Positions 25,603 to 36,100 of a stretch of DNA of 64,000 nt are shown here, piece by piece (positions within the stretch are counted from its first letter, which is position 1; each line of letters begins with the position of its first letter). The notes under the pieces were generated by a model. It was not told the DNA's origin. It saw nothing but the letters and a program-made list of their open reading frames with translations, and searched no databases. The DNA is from Aestuariibacter sp. (GTDB lineage Bacteria; Pseudomonadota; Gammaproteobacteria; Enterobacterales; Alteromonadaceae), in contig CP051238.1 of assembly GCA_017794925.1 (NCBI GenBank), positions 2,972,957 to 3,036,956 of the forward strand, given 5' to 3'. A program made the translations under genes and the position numbers.

Positions 25603-26208
25603 TTAATTATGTGGGTCTTCCTGGGTAATTTCGTCCAGGCTCAGTGAAAAGCTCGGTACGTAACGCTTTAAGAAATAATCCACTTCGTCGGAGTGGTAGT
25701 CTTTTAGCATTTGATCGAGCCTTTTTTTGGCCAGCGTAAACTCACGATTACCCGAGTTCAGTTCTTCAAGGGTTTTTAAATACGCACAGAGTACATCGGC
25801 CGCTTTCACAATAAAGGCTTCATCGTCGCTGTGATATTGACTGTCTATCAGTTTGGCGTAATCTTCTCTGAAGTCTACCGGCGCCATATCAATCAGTTTC
25901 TGCTCAGCGATCTTTTCGATTTTCTTGTATTCATCTTTGATCGCAGGGTTAAAGTACTTTACCGGGGTAGGTAAATCGCCGGTTAATACTTCAGAGACGT
26001 CATGAAACATAGCCAGAGTGGCAATGCGGTCGGGATTCAGATCACCGTCAAAGTAACGATTTCGGATTAAAGCCAGTGCGTGTGCAACCATGGCGACCTG
26101 CAGACTGTGTTCCTGCACGTTTTCGATACGCACGTTGTGCATCAGTGGCCAGCGATGAATCAGTTTCATTCTGGCCAGATGGGCAAAGAAGTGGCTGTTG
26201 TCGGCCAT
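25603..26208 (-). CDS. yfbR: 5'-deoxynucleotidase YfbR
   Basis: 201 residues, matching E. coli YfbR (199). HD-domain ligands appear in [12 protein letters not shown] and [23 protein letters not shown], with a late Asp in [11 protein letters not shown]. The enzyme dephosphorylates deoxyribonucleoside 5'-monophosphates. ATG 26208 follows the alaA stop by one base with an AAGGAAAG ribosome site, which rules out a longer frame that would run back into alaA. The alaA-yfbR order is the same as in E. coli. Confidence 0.95.
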   Translation of the reverse strand: MADNSHFFAHLARMKLIHRWPLMHNVRIENVQEHSLQVAMVAHALALIRNRYFDGDLNPDRIATLAMFHDVSEVLTGDLPTPVKYFNPAIKDEYKKIEKIAEQKLIDMAPVDFREDYAKLIDSQYHSDDEAFIVKAADVLCAYLKTLEELNSGNREFTLAKKRLDQMLKDYHSDEVDYFLKRYVPSFSLSLDEITQEDPHN

Positions 26209-26209
26209 C

Positions 26210-27433
26210 TTACTTTCCTTTTTGGCGGTAGCCGTTAAAGAAATTTTCGATCTTATCCAAGGCGGGGGCCAGGATATCGCTGTGGGGTAAGAAAACCAGG
26301 CGGAAATAAATACCTTCATTGAGGTTAAATGCCCGGCCATGTACCAGCAGAATTTTCTCACTGCTTAGCAGATCCAGAATCATTTGTTCGTCGCTGGCAA
26401 TGTTGAATTTGGCCGCATCTACCTTAGCGAAGCAATACATTGCGCCTTTGGGCGTGACGCATTCAATGCCATCAATATCATTCAGGCGTTTTGCTGCCAA
26501 ATCACGTTGTAGTTTCAGGCGGCCACCGTCTCTGATCAGATCGTTAATACTCTGATAGCCACCGAGTGCAGTTTGAATTGCACTCTGACAAGGAACATTG
26601 GCACACATCCGCATAGAAGACAGCATGTTCAGACCTTCTATATAGCTCTTCGCAATCCGTTTATTTCCAGAAACAATCAGCCAGCCAGCCCGAAAACCGG
26701 CTACACGATAATTCTTCGACAAACCACTGAAGGTGACAAAAAACACGTCATCGGCAAGTGAGGCAATACACGTATGTCTGGCATCGTCATATAAAATCTT
26801 GTCATATATTTCGTCTGAGAACACCACTAAATCGTGCTCACGGGCCAATTCAACAATTTCAAGCAGCAGTTCTTTGCTGTACACCGCACCCGTTGGGTTG
26901 TTCGGGTTAATAAGCACAATCGCTTTGGTGCGCTTATTGATTTTGCTTTTAATGTCTTCAATATCCGGGAACCAGCCCGCTTTTTCATCGCAGCGATAGT
27001 GAACCGGTGTACCAGATGACAAACTTACCGCGGCCGTCCACAACGGATAGTCAGGACTTGGTAGTAACACCTCATCGCCTGAATTTAGCAGCGCCTGCAT
27101 CGACATCATGATCATTTCGCTGACGCCGTTACCAATAAACACGTCGTCAACCTGAATGTTGCGAATGTTCATCTGTTGGTAATACTGCATTACGGCAACG
27201 CGCGCAGCATATATACCTGTAGAATCAGAATAACCCTGTGAAGTCGGCAAGTGGTGAATCACATCTTTGAGAATGTCGTCAGGGGCGTCAAAACCAAATG
27301 GGGCAGGGTTGCCTATGTTCAGTTTAAGAATACGGTGACCTTCGTCTTCCATTTTGCGTGCTTGTGCAGCAATCGGGCCTCGAATGTCATAACAAACATT
27401 ATCTAACTTGTGCGACTTGTGTAAGGGTTTCAT
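26210..27433 (-). CDS. alaA: Alanine aminotransferase AlaA
   Basis: 407 residues, very close to E. coli AlaA (YfbQ): [14 protein letters not shown] at the N-terminus, [33 protein letters not shown], and the PLP lysine in [17 protein letters not shown]. It makes alanine from pyruvate and glutamate. Start ATG 27433 is preferred to a TTG at 27442. First gene of the alaA-yfbR-dgt group. Confidence 0.95.
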   Translation of the reverse strand: MKPLHKSHKLDNVCYDIRGPIAAQARKMEDEGHRILKLNIGNPAPFGFDAPDDILKDVIHHLPTSQGYSDSTGIYAARVAVMQYYQQMNIRNIQVDDVFIGNGVSEMIMMSMQALLNSGDEVLLPSPDYPLWTAAVSLSSGTPVHYRCDEKAGWFPDIEDIKSKINKRTKAIVLINPNNPTGAVYSKELLLEIVELAREHDLVVFSDEIYDKILYDDARHTCIASLADDVFFVTFSGLSKNYRVAGFRAGWLIVSGNKRIAKSYIEGLNMLSSMRMCANVPCQSAIQTALGGYQSINDLIRDGGRLKLQRDLAAKRLNDIDGIECVTPKGAMYCFAKVDAAKFNIASDEQMILDLLSSEKILLVHGRAFNLNEGIYFRLVFLPHSDILAPALDKIENFFNGYRQKGK

Positions 27434-27699
27434 CTTCAACAACTTAAATTACAGAGGGCCACAGGGTATCGCATCGACAGGTCATCTGTTAAGCAAAATT
27501 TTGTGTATAAAGGCTATTAATAGGACGAATTTTTCGTAGCAGGGCAATTCTCTTTTTGGCTTAGAATAAATCAGTTCGTTTTGATGTGAACGACAACACG
27601 CGCTGTTACATTTCTTTGATTGTAGAATGTGTGTGTTACACCTATATATAAGTATGTTCTGTCTATCAAACAGCCAGCTTACGGTTAACCGGAGGGACA

Positions 27700-28218
27700 A
27701 TGCCACTTCCACTCATTTTGTTAGGCGCGGGGTTAGCGTCAGCCTATGCAGGTGGCGCCTTAGCAAATAATGCCCGTAAACACAGTGTGGTAGATAATTA
27801 CCCGGGCGAGAGTCCGCTGCAGGTAGAGCCTGTTAATGGCTGTATTGTGTGCTGTGGGATTTATGGGGTTTTCGATCACACGGGTATTTGGTGTGACGGT
27901 GAAATTATTGAATTACATGGGAGTGGCTTGGTTAAAGCGGTAGGGCAGGAACGATTTCTTCATCAGCGTAGTGGTAGTCAGATATTTGTAGCCTGCAATG
28001 AACTTCATCAGCCGCTGGTCTCTGAGGGATGTGATATGCGCGCCATTAAGCAGGTCTTTCGTTATATCGACTATGATCCTATCAGTAATAATTGCCACCG
28101 ATTTTCACTGACTTGCGTGTCGGGTATCGATCAAGAATGTATTAGCTTTTATGATTTTAATCATAAGCTTAGCAGGTATTTTAAACAAAAAATTCGATGG
28201 CAACCCATTATCGCCTAG
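27700..28218 (+). CDS. LRAT/NlpC-P60-like protein of unknown function
   Basis: 172 residues. No family name recognised, but the pattern is informative: a short hydrophobic N-terminus (PLPLILLGAGLASAYAGG), then YGVFDHTGIWCDGEIIELHG and later NNCHRFSLTCVSG. An H-x-GIW motif followed about 60-70 residues on by an N-C-x-x-F motif is the circularly permuted papain-like arrangement of LRAT-type acyltransferases and proteases, in which the His precedes the catalytic Cys. A strong GGAGG stands before the ATG. A promoter or hairpin separates it from the next gene. Enzymatic activity is inference from this motif order. Confidence 0.6.
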   Translation: MPLPLILLGAGLASAYAGGALANNARKHSVVDNYPGESPLQVEPVNGCIVCCGIYGVFDHTGIWCDGEIIELHGSGLVKAVGQERFLHQRSGSQIFVACNELHQPLVSEGCDMRAIKQVFRYIDYDPISNNCHRFSLTCVSGIDQECISFYDFNHKLSRYFKQKIRWQPIIA

Positions 28219-28298
28219 TGTGACTCTGTAAGTTTTATGAATAAATTGTGTTAAATAATTGTGAACTTTTCCATTCGGCGCTATCGTATATAGTAAGA

Positions 28299-28350
28299 CC
28301 GGAATAAAAGGCATACGTGAATGTGTGGGAATCTTGCCTTTATACCGGTG
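28299..28350 (+). other. Imperfect hairpin between the LRAT-like and DUF2189 genes
   Basis: ACCGGAATAAAAGGC is partly complementary to the later GCCTTTATACCGGT, giving a long interrupted stem. It could terminate the LRAT-like transcript or sit in the leader of the next gene. Confidence 0.35.
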
Positions 28351-28384
28351 TTATTGAGTCAATAGCGTATGGTTGAGGGAAGCT

Positions 28385-29179
28385 ATGTCACAACATTTCA
28401 AAGAAACACCGCAAAATGCTATAACCGAAAGTGGAATTGCCCGCGTAATACCTTGTAAGGAGCTGGATGTTGGCGATCCCATTAAATGGTTGTCGTTAGG
28501 TTTGCAGGACTTTCTGCGTACACCACTCATTTCAATTTTCTACGGATTAATTTTTGCTGCAATACCCTGGTTTATTTCTTATCTGGTAGCTTTGACCGGC
28601 TGGCATCTGGTTATTCTGCCATCCATAGTCTGTTTTATGCTGATCGGTCCATTTCTGGCCGCGGGCTTATATGATGTGAGCTGGGAACTGGAAAAAGGGC
28701 ACAAACCGTCACTCCGCCACTCTATGCGGGCAATACGCCGCAATGCGGTTAACGAGTGGGGCTTTGGCATTTTGTTAATGGTTCTGATGATTTTCTGGCT
28801 TCGTGTCGCTTCTCTGATTCACGCGTTGTATCCACAACATCAGATCGAGAGTCTGGAAAGCTTACTGCCGTTTCTGGTGTTGGGTTCGATAGTGGGAGCA
28901 ATCTTTTGTGTAGGTATGTTTTTCGTAACGGCGTTTACGCAACCCATATTAATGGAGCGCAAAGTTGACTTGGCCACTGCCGTAATGACTAGTGTTAATG
29001 CAGTCTGGGTAAATAAAGTGCCAATGTTTACCTGGGCCGGTATCATATTCTCTATGGTAGCCATTGGGTTTGTAACTGGCTTTATTGGATTTATTGTATT
29101 GATGCCTATTCTGGGATTTGCATCCTGGCATGGTTATATCGATGCAATAGAAACAAAGCGAGAACGTGCTTACGTCTAA
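28385..29179 (+). CDS. DUF2189 integral membrane protein
   Basis: 264 residues, six or so hydrophobic segments after a 50-residue cytoplasmic N-terminus. The opening IARVIPCKELDVGDPIKWLSLGLQDFLRTP and the cytoplasmic loop ELEKGHKPSLRHSMRAIRRN are typical of DUF2189 proteins found in alpha- and gammaproteobacteria. Function unknown; the gene is often near respiratory genes in other species, but not here. GAGGGAAGC precedes ATG 28385. A strong terminator follows. Confidence 0.85.
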   Translation: MSQHFKETPQNAITESGIARVIPCKELDVGDPIKWLSLGLQDFLRTPLISIFYGLIFAAIPWFISYLVALTGWHLVILPSIVCFMLIGPFLAAGLYDVSWELEKGHKPSLRHSMRAIRRNAVNEWGFGILLMVLMIFWLRVASLIHALYPQHQIESLESLLPFLVLGSIVGAIFCVGMFFVTAFTQPILMERKVDLATAVMTSVNAVWVNKVPMFTWAGIIFSMVAIGFVTGFIGFIVLMPILGFASWHGYIDAIETKRERAYV

Positions 29180-29195
29180 ATTATTTTCATTGACT

Positions 29196-29225
29196 AAAAA
29201 GACCCGTATTTACGGGTCTTTTTTT
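29196..29225 (+). terminator. Rho-independent terminator after the DUF2189 gene
   Basis: AAAAAGACCCGTA and TACGGGTCTTTTT form a perfect stem with a two-base centre and a T-run. Confidence 0.9.
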
Positions 29226-29710
29226 GTTTTCAAGCCCGGCAAACAGAAATAACTCGCACCTTCAGCTCTTGTAGTTTGCCTAAAAAGTGTTTCTTACTAA
29301 CAAAAATCCACTCCTTTCTGTAATAAAATTACATTTTCACGATTAAGTAAGGGCTTTATCTTCCACTTAAGTTGTAAAAATATGGTGTTTAACCCCTTTT
29401 TTACGTTGTTTTGCAACCTATTTTGAAAGTTTTTTAAGACGTTAATCATATTGATAGCGATTCTTTTATCTCCTTTGGTTATATTTGTAAAAAATAAATT
29501 CATATATAACAGTGTCTTATTGAATTAACGCTGATTTCACATTTGAATTTACCGTAATTTCACCAAGCTTATACAATAAAAAAACAGTAATTTTATTTCA
29601 GATGGGGCATAAATATAGTGCACCAGGACGAAACGTCAGGTGTCACACAAAGCAACTTACCTAACGACGGTTGATTGTGTGTTTCAAATAATCCTGAGAG
29701 GAAATCTACT
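29226..29710. other. AT-rich intergenic region
   Basis: About 485 bases with no gene I can support. It is notably AT-rich in the middle. A weak promoter, TTTACC (29548-29553), 16 bases, TATACA (29570-29575), may drive the DUF3718 gene. A small RNA cannot be excluded, but I see no terminator-like hairpin inside. Confidence 0.5.
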
Positions 29711-30037
29711 ATGAAAAACGTAATCAAATCTGCTTTAGTAGCAACTGTATTAGCTACCAGCGCAAGCTCTGCAATGGCTGACGTAACCGCTGAAGGTGTT
29801 CGTTTTACTGGCGACACTGAATTTGCTGGGTTTTGTAAAGCTGTAGTAAAAGATGACGTACGTCTGCTTCGTTCAGCTGTAGCACGTAATGTTGGTCTGA
29901 TTGGTTCTAGCCAGCGTGAAGTTCTGCGTGTAATCAATGCTGAAGGCGGTGTTACTTGTAACGGTGTAAGCCTGGTTGAGTTTTCAGAGTCTCGCTCTGC
30001 ATCTAGCGTATATCAGTTCCTGACAGCCAGAAGTTAA
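29711..30037 (+). CDS. DUF3718 exported small protein
   Basis: 108 residues. The Sec signal MKNVIKSALVATVLATSASSAMA is cleaved before DVTAEG. The mature part (FAGFCKAVVKDDVRLLRSAVARN and GVTCNGVSLVEF) has two cysteines likely to form a disulfide and matches the DUF3718 family of Alteromonadales and Shewanella. Function unknown; probably periplasmic. GAGAGGAAA precedes the ATG. Confidence 0.85.
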   Translation: MKNVIKSALVATVLATSASSAMADVTAEGVRFTGDTEFAGFCKAVVKDDVRLLRSAVARNVGLIGSSQREVLRVINAEGGVTCNGVSLVEFSESRSASSVYQFLTARS

Positions 30038-30053
30038 TCGTGGCGGTACCAGT

Positions 30054-30091
30054 AAACGGGAGCAGCAGTTGTACATGCATTGCTCCCGTTT
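30054..30091. terminator. Bidirectional terminator between DUF3718 and RND genes
   Basis: AAACGGGAGCA (30054-30064) pairs perfectly with TGCTCCCGTTT (30081-30091). It stands between convergent genes and has A- and T-ends suited to both directions. Confidence 0.8.
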
Positions 30092-30113
30092 AAACTGTGT
30101 CCTTACCCGCAAA

Positions 30114-33100
30114 TTAACTCGCCGTAATCCATTGTCCTACCCATTGTTTCATTCTGTATATCATCCTGCTTGTACGGTAACGTACTTTGAGTAATAACAC
30201 ATAAGCCAATGGCACCAGAAACAAGCTGGTTAGTGTAGAAAATAGCAGTCCGCCTATAATCGCTATAGCCATAGGGGCATAAGTCGGGCCATCACCACCA
30301 ATACGCGCGGAACCCAATGCCAGCGGTATTAATCCCAGCACCGTTGTGGCAACCGTCATGAGTATTGGTCGTATCCTCGAGCTACACCCATCCACAACAG
30401 CATGCAGTAGGCTTTCACCTTCGTTTAGCAGTTGATTAATTCGGTCGACCAGTACAATGCCGTTGTTTACTACAATACCCATGAGGATCAGCATACCTAT
30501 CATACCCATTACCGACATGGCGGTACCGGTGATCATGTAGGCCCAAAATACACCAGTGATACTGAACAGTAAGGAACTGATCACCGCGGTAGGCAACAGA
30601 ATGGATTCAAACAGTGCCGCCATTACAATATAAATCATGCACACTGCCAACAGCATATTCATTTGCATTACCGCAAAGGCTTCATCCTGGCGACGGAAAC
30701 CACCATCCAGTGTCCAGTCATACCCAGACGGCAACGCAATGTACTGCATAGCAGTTTCTATGCGTTCACGCGCCTGTTCCATGGTGGTACCTTCTTCCAG
30801 GTTAGCGCCAATTGATAGGGCTGTTTGGCGGTAATACCGGTTAATTTGCGATAATTGGGGGGCAACAGTAATGTTTGCCACCATATCAAGCGTGATATTT
30901 CGGCCGTCATTGTAAGCAATATTCAGATTGCGCAGGGCAGACAGCGATTCCTGTACCGACTTGCCATACAGCAACTTCACATTGATTTCGCCCGCTTCAC
31001 CATAGCGGAACGTACGCAGGTTACTGCCACGAAGTGCTGTTGCGATTAAATTGGCAACTTCCTGTGCATTTAAACCAAGTTTAAACGCTTTCTGACGGTC
31101 AATATTGATTTGAAGTTCCTGACGTTCGCTACCAACGTCTGCTTTTACATCGATTAATCCATCCACGTTACCCAGTACGGTTACAACGCGGTCGGCAATA
31201 GTACGCAGTTGGTCAGAGGATTCTCCTAACAGAGTGAGGCGAACACCACCGCCGTTGCCATCGTTCCAGCGGAAGGAGGGACGGGCACGCACAAACTGTG
31301 GCATGTCTTCCTTAATACGGCGTTTTATTTCCGACACGGGAATGGGTAAATCGTCCTGTAACGTCAGATTGGAGACTGCAAAGCCAGGCTGATAGTAGGT
31401 ATACACCTGTTTGATAAAGAACTTATCCTGATTATCGTAGAGGTAAGCTTCCATTTTATCGACGGTTTTCTCTACCTCGTCCAAAGTGAAGTTCTGGGTA
31501 ATATGGTAGTTTAACCAGATACGTCCCTGATCATCATTGCCTTCATCATCACTGGAAATCACGGTAAGTGGAATCATTGTACTTACCAGAATAAGTACAG
31601 CAATAAGGGCTGACTTACGCTGATTGTTCATGGTCCAGTTCAGAATCGCCCGGTAGCGCTTAATGTAGCCTGGGGTGCCCGACTGCAGCGCTTTAGGCGC
31701 TTTCATTTTCGATGCTAAAAGCGGTATCAGGGTTTGTGCGATCAGCAAAGAGGCAAACAGGGAAATACAAATCGCAATGGCCACGTGTTCCAAAAATACG
31801 GTAACGTCGATTTTTACCCCGACAATATTCGGTAAAAAGACGATTGCAGTAGTGGTAGTACCGGCAATGACGGCAAGACTCACTTTGCCGACGCCAACCT
31901 TGGTGGCCGTTTCCGCATTGCTGTAGTGCTCTCGCTGTTGAAAGATACTTTCTGTAACTACCACCGCGTTATCGACCAGCATTCCCACCGCCAGCATGAG
32001 CCCCATGAGCGATAAGATATTCAGCGAATAATCAAACAGGTACATCACGCCCAGCGTAATACAAATAGAGAAGGGGACTGACAACACAACCAGCAATGTG
32101 GTGGTTAGCTGACGCAAAAACAGATACAGCACCACAATAGACAACAGCGCACCGACCAGGCCTGCTTCAATCAAATTACTTAACGACGATGTGACTGAGT
32201 CTGCGACGTCATCCATTACGAACAGATTAATGCCATTGAAAGCTGGATCTTCTTTTGCCTTATCAATAACTTGCATCACCTGACGAGAGACTTCTACCAG
32301 GTTGGAACTGGACTCACGAAAGATGTTAAAGCCTACCGCATAGGTGCGATCCAAATGACGGCCTTCGCTGCGTTCTGGCAGTTCGAAACTGATGGTCGCA
32401 ATGTCTTTCAGCATAATACCTGGAGCGACATACAACTGCTCAACATCGCGCATGTCAGTAAATTCGCCTTGGGGATTAACCATGTATTTTTGGTCATTGG
32501 CAAAGAAATGTCCGGCACTCATTGAGAAATTCGCGGCGCGTAGCCGTTGTCCCAACTGATCGGTGTCGATATGCAATGACGTAATGCGCTCAGGGATCAG
32601 ACGAACACTGATTTGTTTCTTTTCAACGCCGTATAGTTCGACCCTGGACACCCCCGGCACGCGTTCAATCACGCGCTTCAGGTTACGATCCAGCAAATCA
32701 TAGGCGTTAGACAGATCCCGGTCACTGGATACCCGTAATTGAAAAATAGGCATGTCATTGGTGTTGAATTTATACACCAGCACACGCTCTACATCGTCGG
32801 GTAGTTCGTCTCGAATGGTATCGATCTTTTCCCGGGCCTCAATACTCTTGGCTTTAATGTTGGCGTCCCAGGCAAATTCAACGAAGATTTCTGCGCGGTT
32901 TTCAAACGAGGATGCCTGTAAACGTTTAATACCCGACATCGTCGCAATGGCTTCTTCAACCGGGCGGGTAATCATCCGCTCAATTTCCGCTGGCGTGGCA
33001 TCATTGTAGGGGATTTGAACCATCATCTGCGGAATATCAATGCCAGGGAACTTCTCAAGTGGCAGCAACCGGGATGTGGCAATACCAAAGATAAGTAACG

Positions 33101-33182
33101 AGATAAAGATCATGCAGATGGTGACGGGTTTGCGCAGGGCAAACGCCGCCAGGCTGGCACCGGCTTCGGCAAACTTATCCAT
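30114..33182 (-). CDS. RND efflux permease, second subunit of a two-permease pump
   Basis: 1022 residues with the AcrB-like layout: one membrane segment, a large periplasmic porter loop, six segments, a second loop, five or six segments. TM4 carries the proton-relay Asp in LAVGMLVDNAVVVTESIFQ. The ATG at 33182 overlaps the end of the upstream permease gene by eight bases, which decides the start. Two different permeases behind one adaptor resemble MdtABC or TriABC, where the permeases form a mixed trimer. No outer-membrane channel gene is present, so a TolC-type protein from elsewhere is needed. Substrate unknown. Confidence 0.9.
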   Translation of the reverse strand: MDKFAEAGASLAAFALRKPVTICMIFISLLIFGIATSRLLPLEKFPGIDIPQMMVQIPYNDATPAEIERMITRPVEEAIATMSGIKRLQASSFENRAEIFVEFAWDANIKAKSIEAREKIDTIRDELPDDVERVLVYKFNTNDMPIFQLRVSSDRDLSNAYDLLDRNLKRVIERVPGVSRVELYGVEKKQISVRLIPERITSLHIDTDQLGQRLRAANFSMSAGHFFANDQKYMVNPQGEFTDMRDVEQLYVAPGIMLKDIATISFELPERSEGRHLDRTYAVGFNIFRESSSNLVEVSRQVMQVIDKAKEDPAFNGINLFVMDDVADSVTSSLSNLIEAGLVGALLSIVVLYLFLRQLTTTLLVVLSVPFSICITLGVMYLFDYSLNILSLMGLMLAVGMLVDNAVVVTESIFQQREHYSNAETATKVGVGKVSLAVIAGTTTTAIVFLPNIVGVKIDVTVFLEHVAIAICISLFASLLIAQTLIPLLASKMKAPKALQSGTPGYIKRYRAILNWTMNNQRKSALIAVLILVSTMIPLTVISSDDEGNDDQGRIWLNYHITQNFTLDEVEKTVDKMEAYLYDNQDKFFIKQVYTYYQPGFAVSNLTLQDDLPIPVSEIKRRIKEDMPQFVRARPSFRWNDGNGGGVRLTLLGESSDQLRTIADRVVTVLGNVDGLIDVKADVGSERQELQINIDRQKAFKLGLNAQEVANLIATALRGSNLRTFRYGEAGEINVKLLYGKSVQESLSALRNLNIAYNDGRNITLDMVANITVAPQLSQINRYYRQTALSIGANLEEGTTMEQARERIETAMQYIALPSGYDWTLDGGFRRQDEAFAVMQMNMLLAVCMIYIVMAALFESILLPTAVISSLLFSITGVFWAYMITGTAMSVMGMIGMLILMGIVVNNGIVLVDRINQLLNEGESLLHAVVDGCSSRIRPILMTVATTVLGLIPLALGSARIGGDGPTYAPMAIAIIGGLLFSTLTSLFLVPLAYVLLLKVRYRTSRMIYRMKQWVGQWITAS

Positions 33183-36100
33183 AAACCGGCTCCTCGTTAA
33201 CTGACTCTGCCGAGGTGGATACATTAAAACGCTTTCTATCGAACAGTGAATACACCACTGGCAGTAAAATCAGCGTTAGCAGGGTAGAGAACAGCAGACC
33301 AAAAATCACGGTAACAGCCATTGGTGTGCGCACTTCTGCACCTTCACCAAAGCCAATGGCCATGGGCAGTAGACCCAGAATCGTAGTAAGTGTGGTCATG
33401 ATGATGGGACGTAACCGGTGGTTTGCCGCATCGATAATTGCACTTTGTTTGTCCTGGCCCTGCTCACGTAACTGGTTGATACGGTCGATCAGAACAATCG
33501 CATTGTTAACAACAATACCGCACAACATTATTAAGCCAATGAATACTACGACACTGACATGGGTGTTGGTAATAAATAGCCCGTAAATCGCTCCGGCTAC
33601 TGCCATTGGAATTGAGAACAGAATCAGCAGGGGGTGACCCAATGATTCAAACTGTGACGCCATGACGATATACACCATAAATACCGCCAGACAAAGTGCC
33701 AGGATTAACGAGTCGAAACTCTGCTGCATATCTTCACTTTGACCTGCTATGGTGGCTTTAAGCGACAAGGGGAGTGTTAAGCTATGAATGATTTTTTGCG
33801 CTGCTTCAACCCCTTGTGCAAGGTCACCATGGCGCAGGTTTGCTTCAATTAATGCAACGCGCTGTTGGCCTACACGCGTAATTTCGCTTGGTCCATTACT
33901 GATAAAAACCTCTGCTACAGCGTGCAGTGGAATGGGTTGATCCGCGCCCGGGTTAACCATGATCTGGCCAATGTCTTCAATTTGGTCACGTTGCGTTTCG
34001 TTTGTCCGTACCAGAATGTCGACTTTGCGATCCTGCATGCTGTATTGGGTCGCTACTTCACCGCCGACCTGAGCCGCAACCAGTTTTGAGACCGTTGATG
34101 CATCCATATTGAGGCGTGCCAGTGCAGCATGGTTAAAGTTTATTTTAAGTTCAGGATTGCCTACGCGCAGACTGCTTGTTACATCGGCAAACCGGTCGTT
34201 ATTCGACAGCTCGGCACTCAGTAAGTCGCTGTAGCGTTGTAGTGTGGTTAAGTCATAGCCTTGTAATTCGATTTGAATCGGCGCAGCAAAAGTAAAGAGT
34301 TCAGGATAACCAAATTTACTTTGTACACCGGCTTGTTGTTGCAGGAATCCGCGCATCGCATTTTGAACACGGGCTTCATCAGACTCAGTCGCGCCTTTAT
34401 TAAGCACGACGTTTAGCTTACCCCAGTGGTCGCCGCCCTGAGACGGTGCCGCACTGATCAGACTACCAGTGCCTGCCAGCGAGTAGGTACGTGCTACGCC
34501 GGGCAATTCTTCGGTGTAGGCCGCGACTTTTTTCAACAGCGTATCCGTTTGTTCAACCCGGGAACCTGCAGGCAAATTGACTTCTACAAAGAACTCACCC
34601 TGTGACATACGTGGAATTAATTCCATGCCCAGTCGTGGAATAAGCAGGAACGCCAGTGCGGTAAGACTAGCAGCAACGGCAAGGACAACAACACGTGCGC
34701 GCAGTGCGCCGCGTAACAGTTTATTGTAAACGGCCTGAATAGCGTTAAAAGCCAGGTTAAAGAATTGTGCGAACGGGTACAACGCCAGACCACATACTTT
34801 GCTCAGTACTCGCCAAATTGAAATGATTACCGTGGTAATAAGCATTGGCACGTATACAAAGACTAGTTTTAACAGCATACGAACTGGCCAGGTGATAATG
34901 TAAAACACTTTGGCTATGCCCGTTGGATTCGCTGGCGGGACATGCTCCAGCTCAGTGTTTGTTTCAAAAGGTTCGTCAGCCTGCTTCGCTTTTGCAGCGA
35001 GTGCTGGAATGACAGTAAGTGCCACCAGCAATGAGGCGACTAAAGCGAAAGAGACAGTCATAGCCTGATCGCTAAACAGTTGACCGGCAATACCTTCGAC
35101 GAAAATCAACGGTACAAATACGGCCAATGTGGTCAATGTGGAGGCAAGAATCGCCGTAGAGACTTCTTTTGTACCTGCTGCAGCCGCTTGAGCCGCGCTG
35201 ATCATGCCTTTACCGGCTTTTTTGTGTTTGTCGATATTTTCCAGAACCACGATACTGTTATCGACTAATAAACCAACAGCCAGTGCAATGCCGCCCAGGC
35301 TCATAATGTTCAGGCTGATATCGTTGCCGTACATCATGTTAAATGTCGCGATCACTGACAGGGGGATAGACACCGAAATAATAAACGTGGGCCAGAAATC
35401 ACGTAAGAATAAGTACAGTACCAGCATGGCCAGTATGCCACCAATCACGGCAGACGATTTTACATCGTCGATGGCTTGTTTAATAAATTCACTCTGGTCG
35501 TACACTTTGTCGAGTGTGTATTGTGCAGGCAGTTGCTGGGTGATTTGATCAAGTTCAATGCTGACTAAACGGGCGACATCGACGGAATTTGCATCGCCTT
35601 CCTTGTAGACGGCTACTTCGGCACCTTCCAGTCCGTTAAAGCGACTGATGGCATCGCGCTCTTTATAGGTATTCGATATAGTCGCCACATCCTTTAACTG
35701 TATCGATGTGCCGTTTCGGTTGGCAATGTACATCTGCCCAATTTCGTCCAAATGGGTAAACTGGTTAAGAGTACGTACCAGGAATGCCTGGTTGCCATTG
35801 TCAATGCGGCCACCGGCGGTATTAATGTTCTCTTCTTTAAGGCGTTTGATAATGTCATTTACGCTGATATTCAGCTGACTCATCCGGCGTTGATCAGCCA
35901 GAACCTGAATTTCATTTTCCAGTGCGCCGCCAATTTTTACCGAGGCAACACCCTCAATAGACTCCAGTTTACGTTTGATTTGTTCTTCTGCATAAACGCG
36001 GAGCTGTTTCATCGCGTCGGTCTGGTTACCGCCATCCTGAGCCGATAAGCTCAGGCCGTAACGTAAAATAGGATCTAAACTGGGGTTAAAACGCAACAGG

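Noticed and set aside
29297..29503. 68-residue minus-strand frame in the AT-rich intergenic region
   Set aside because: Lysine/asparagine-rich as expected from random AT-rich DNA; no ribosome site or homologous motif.
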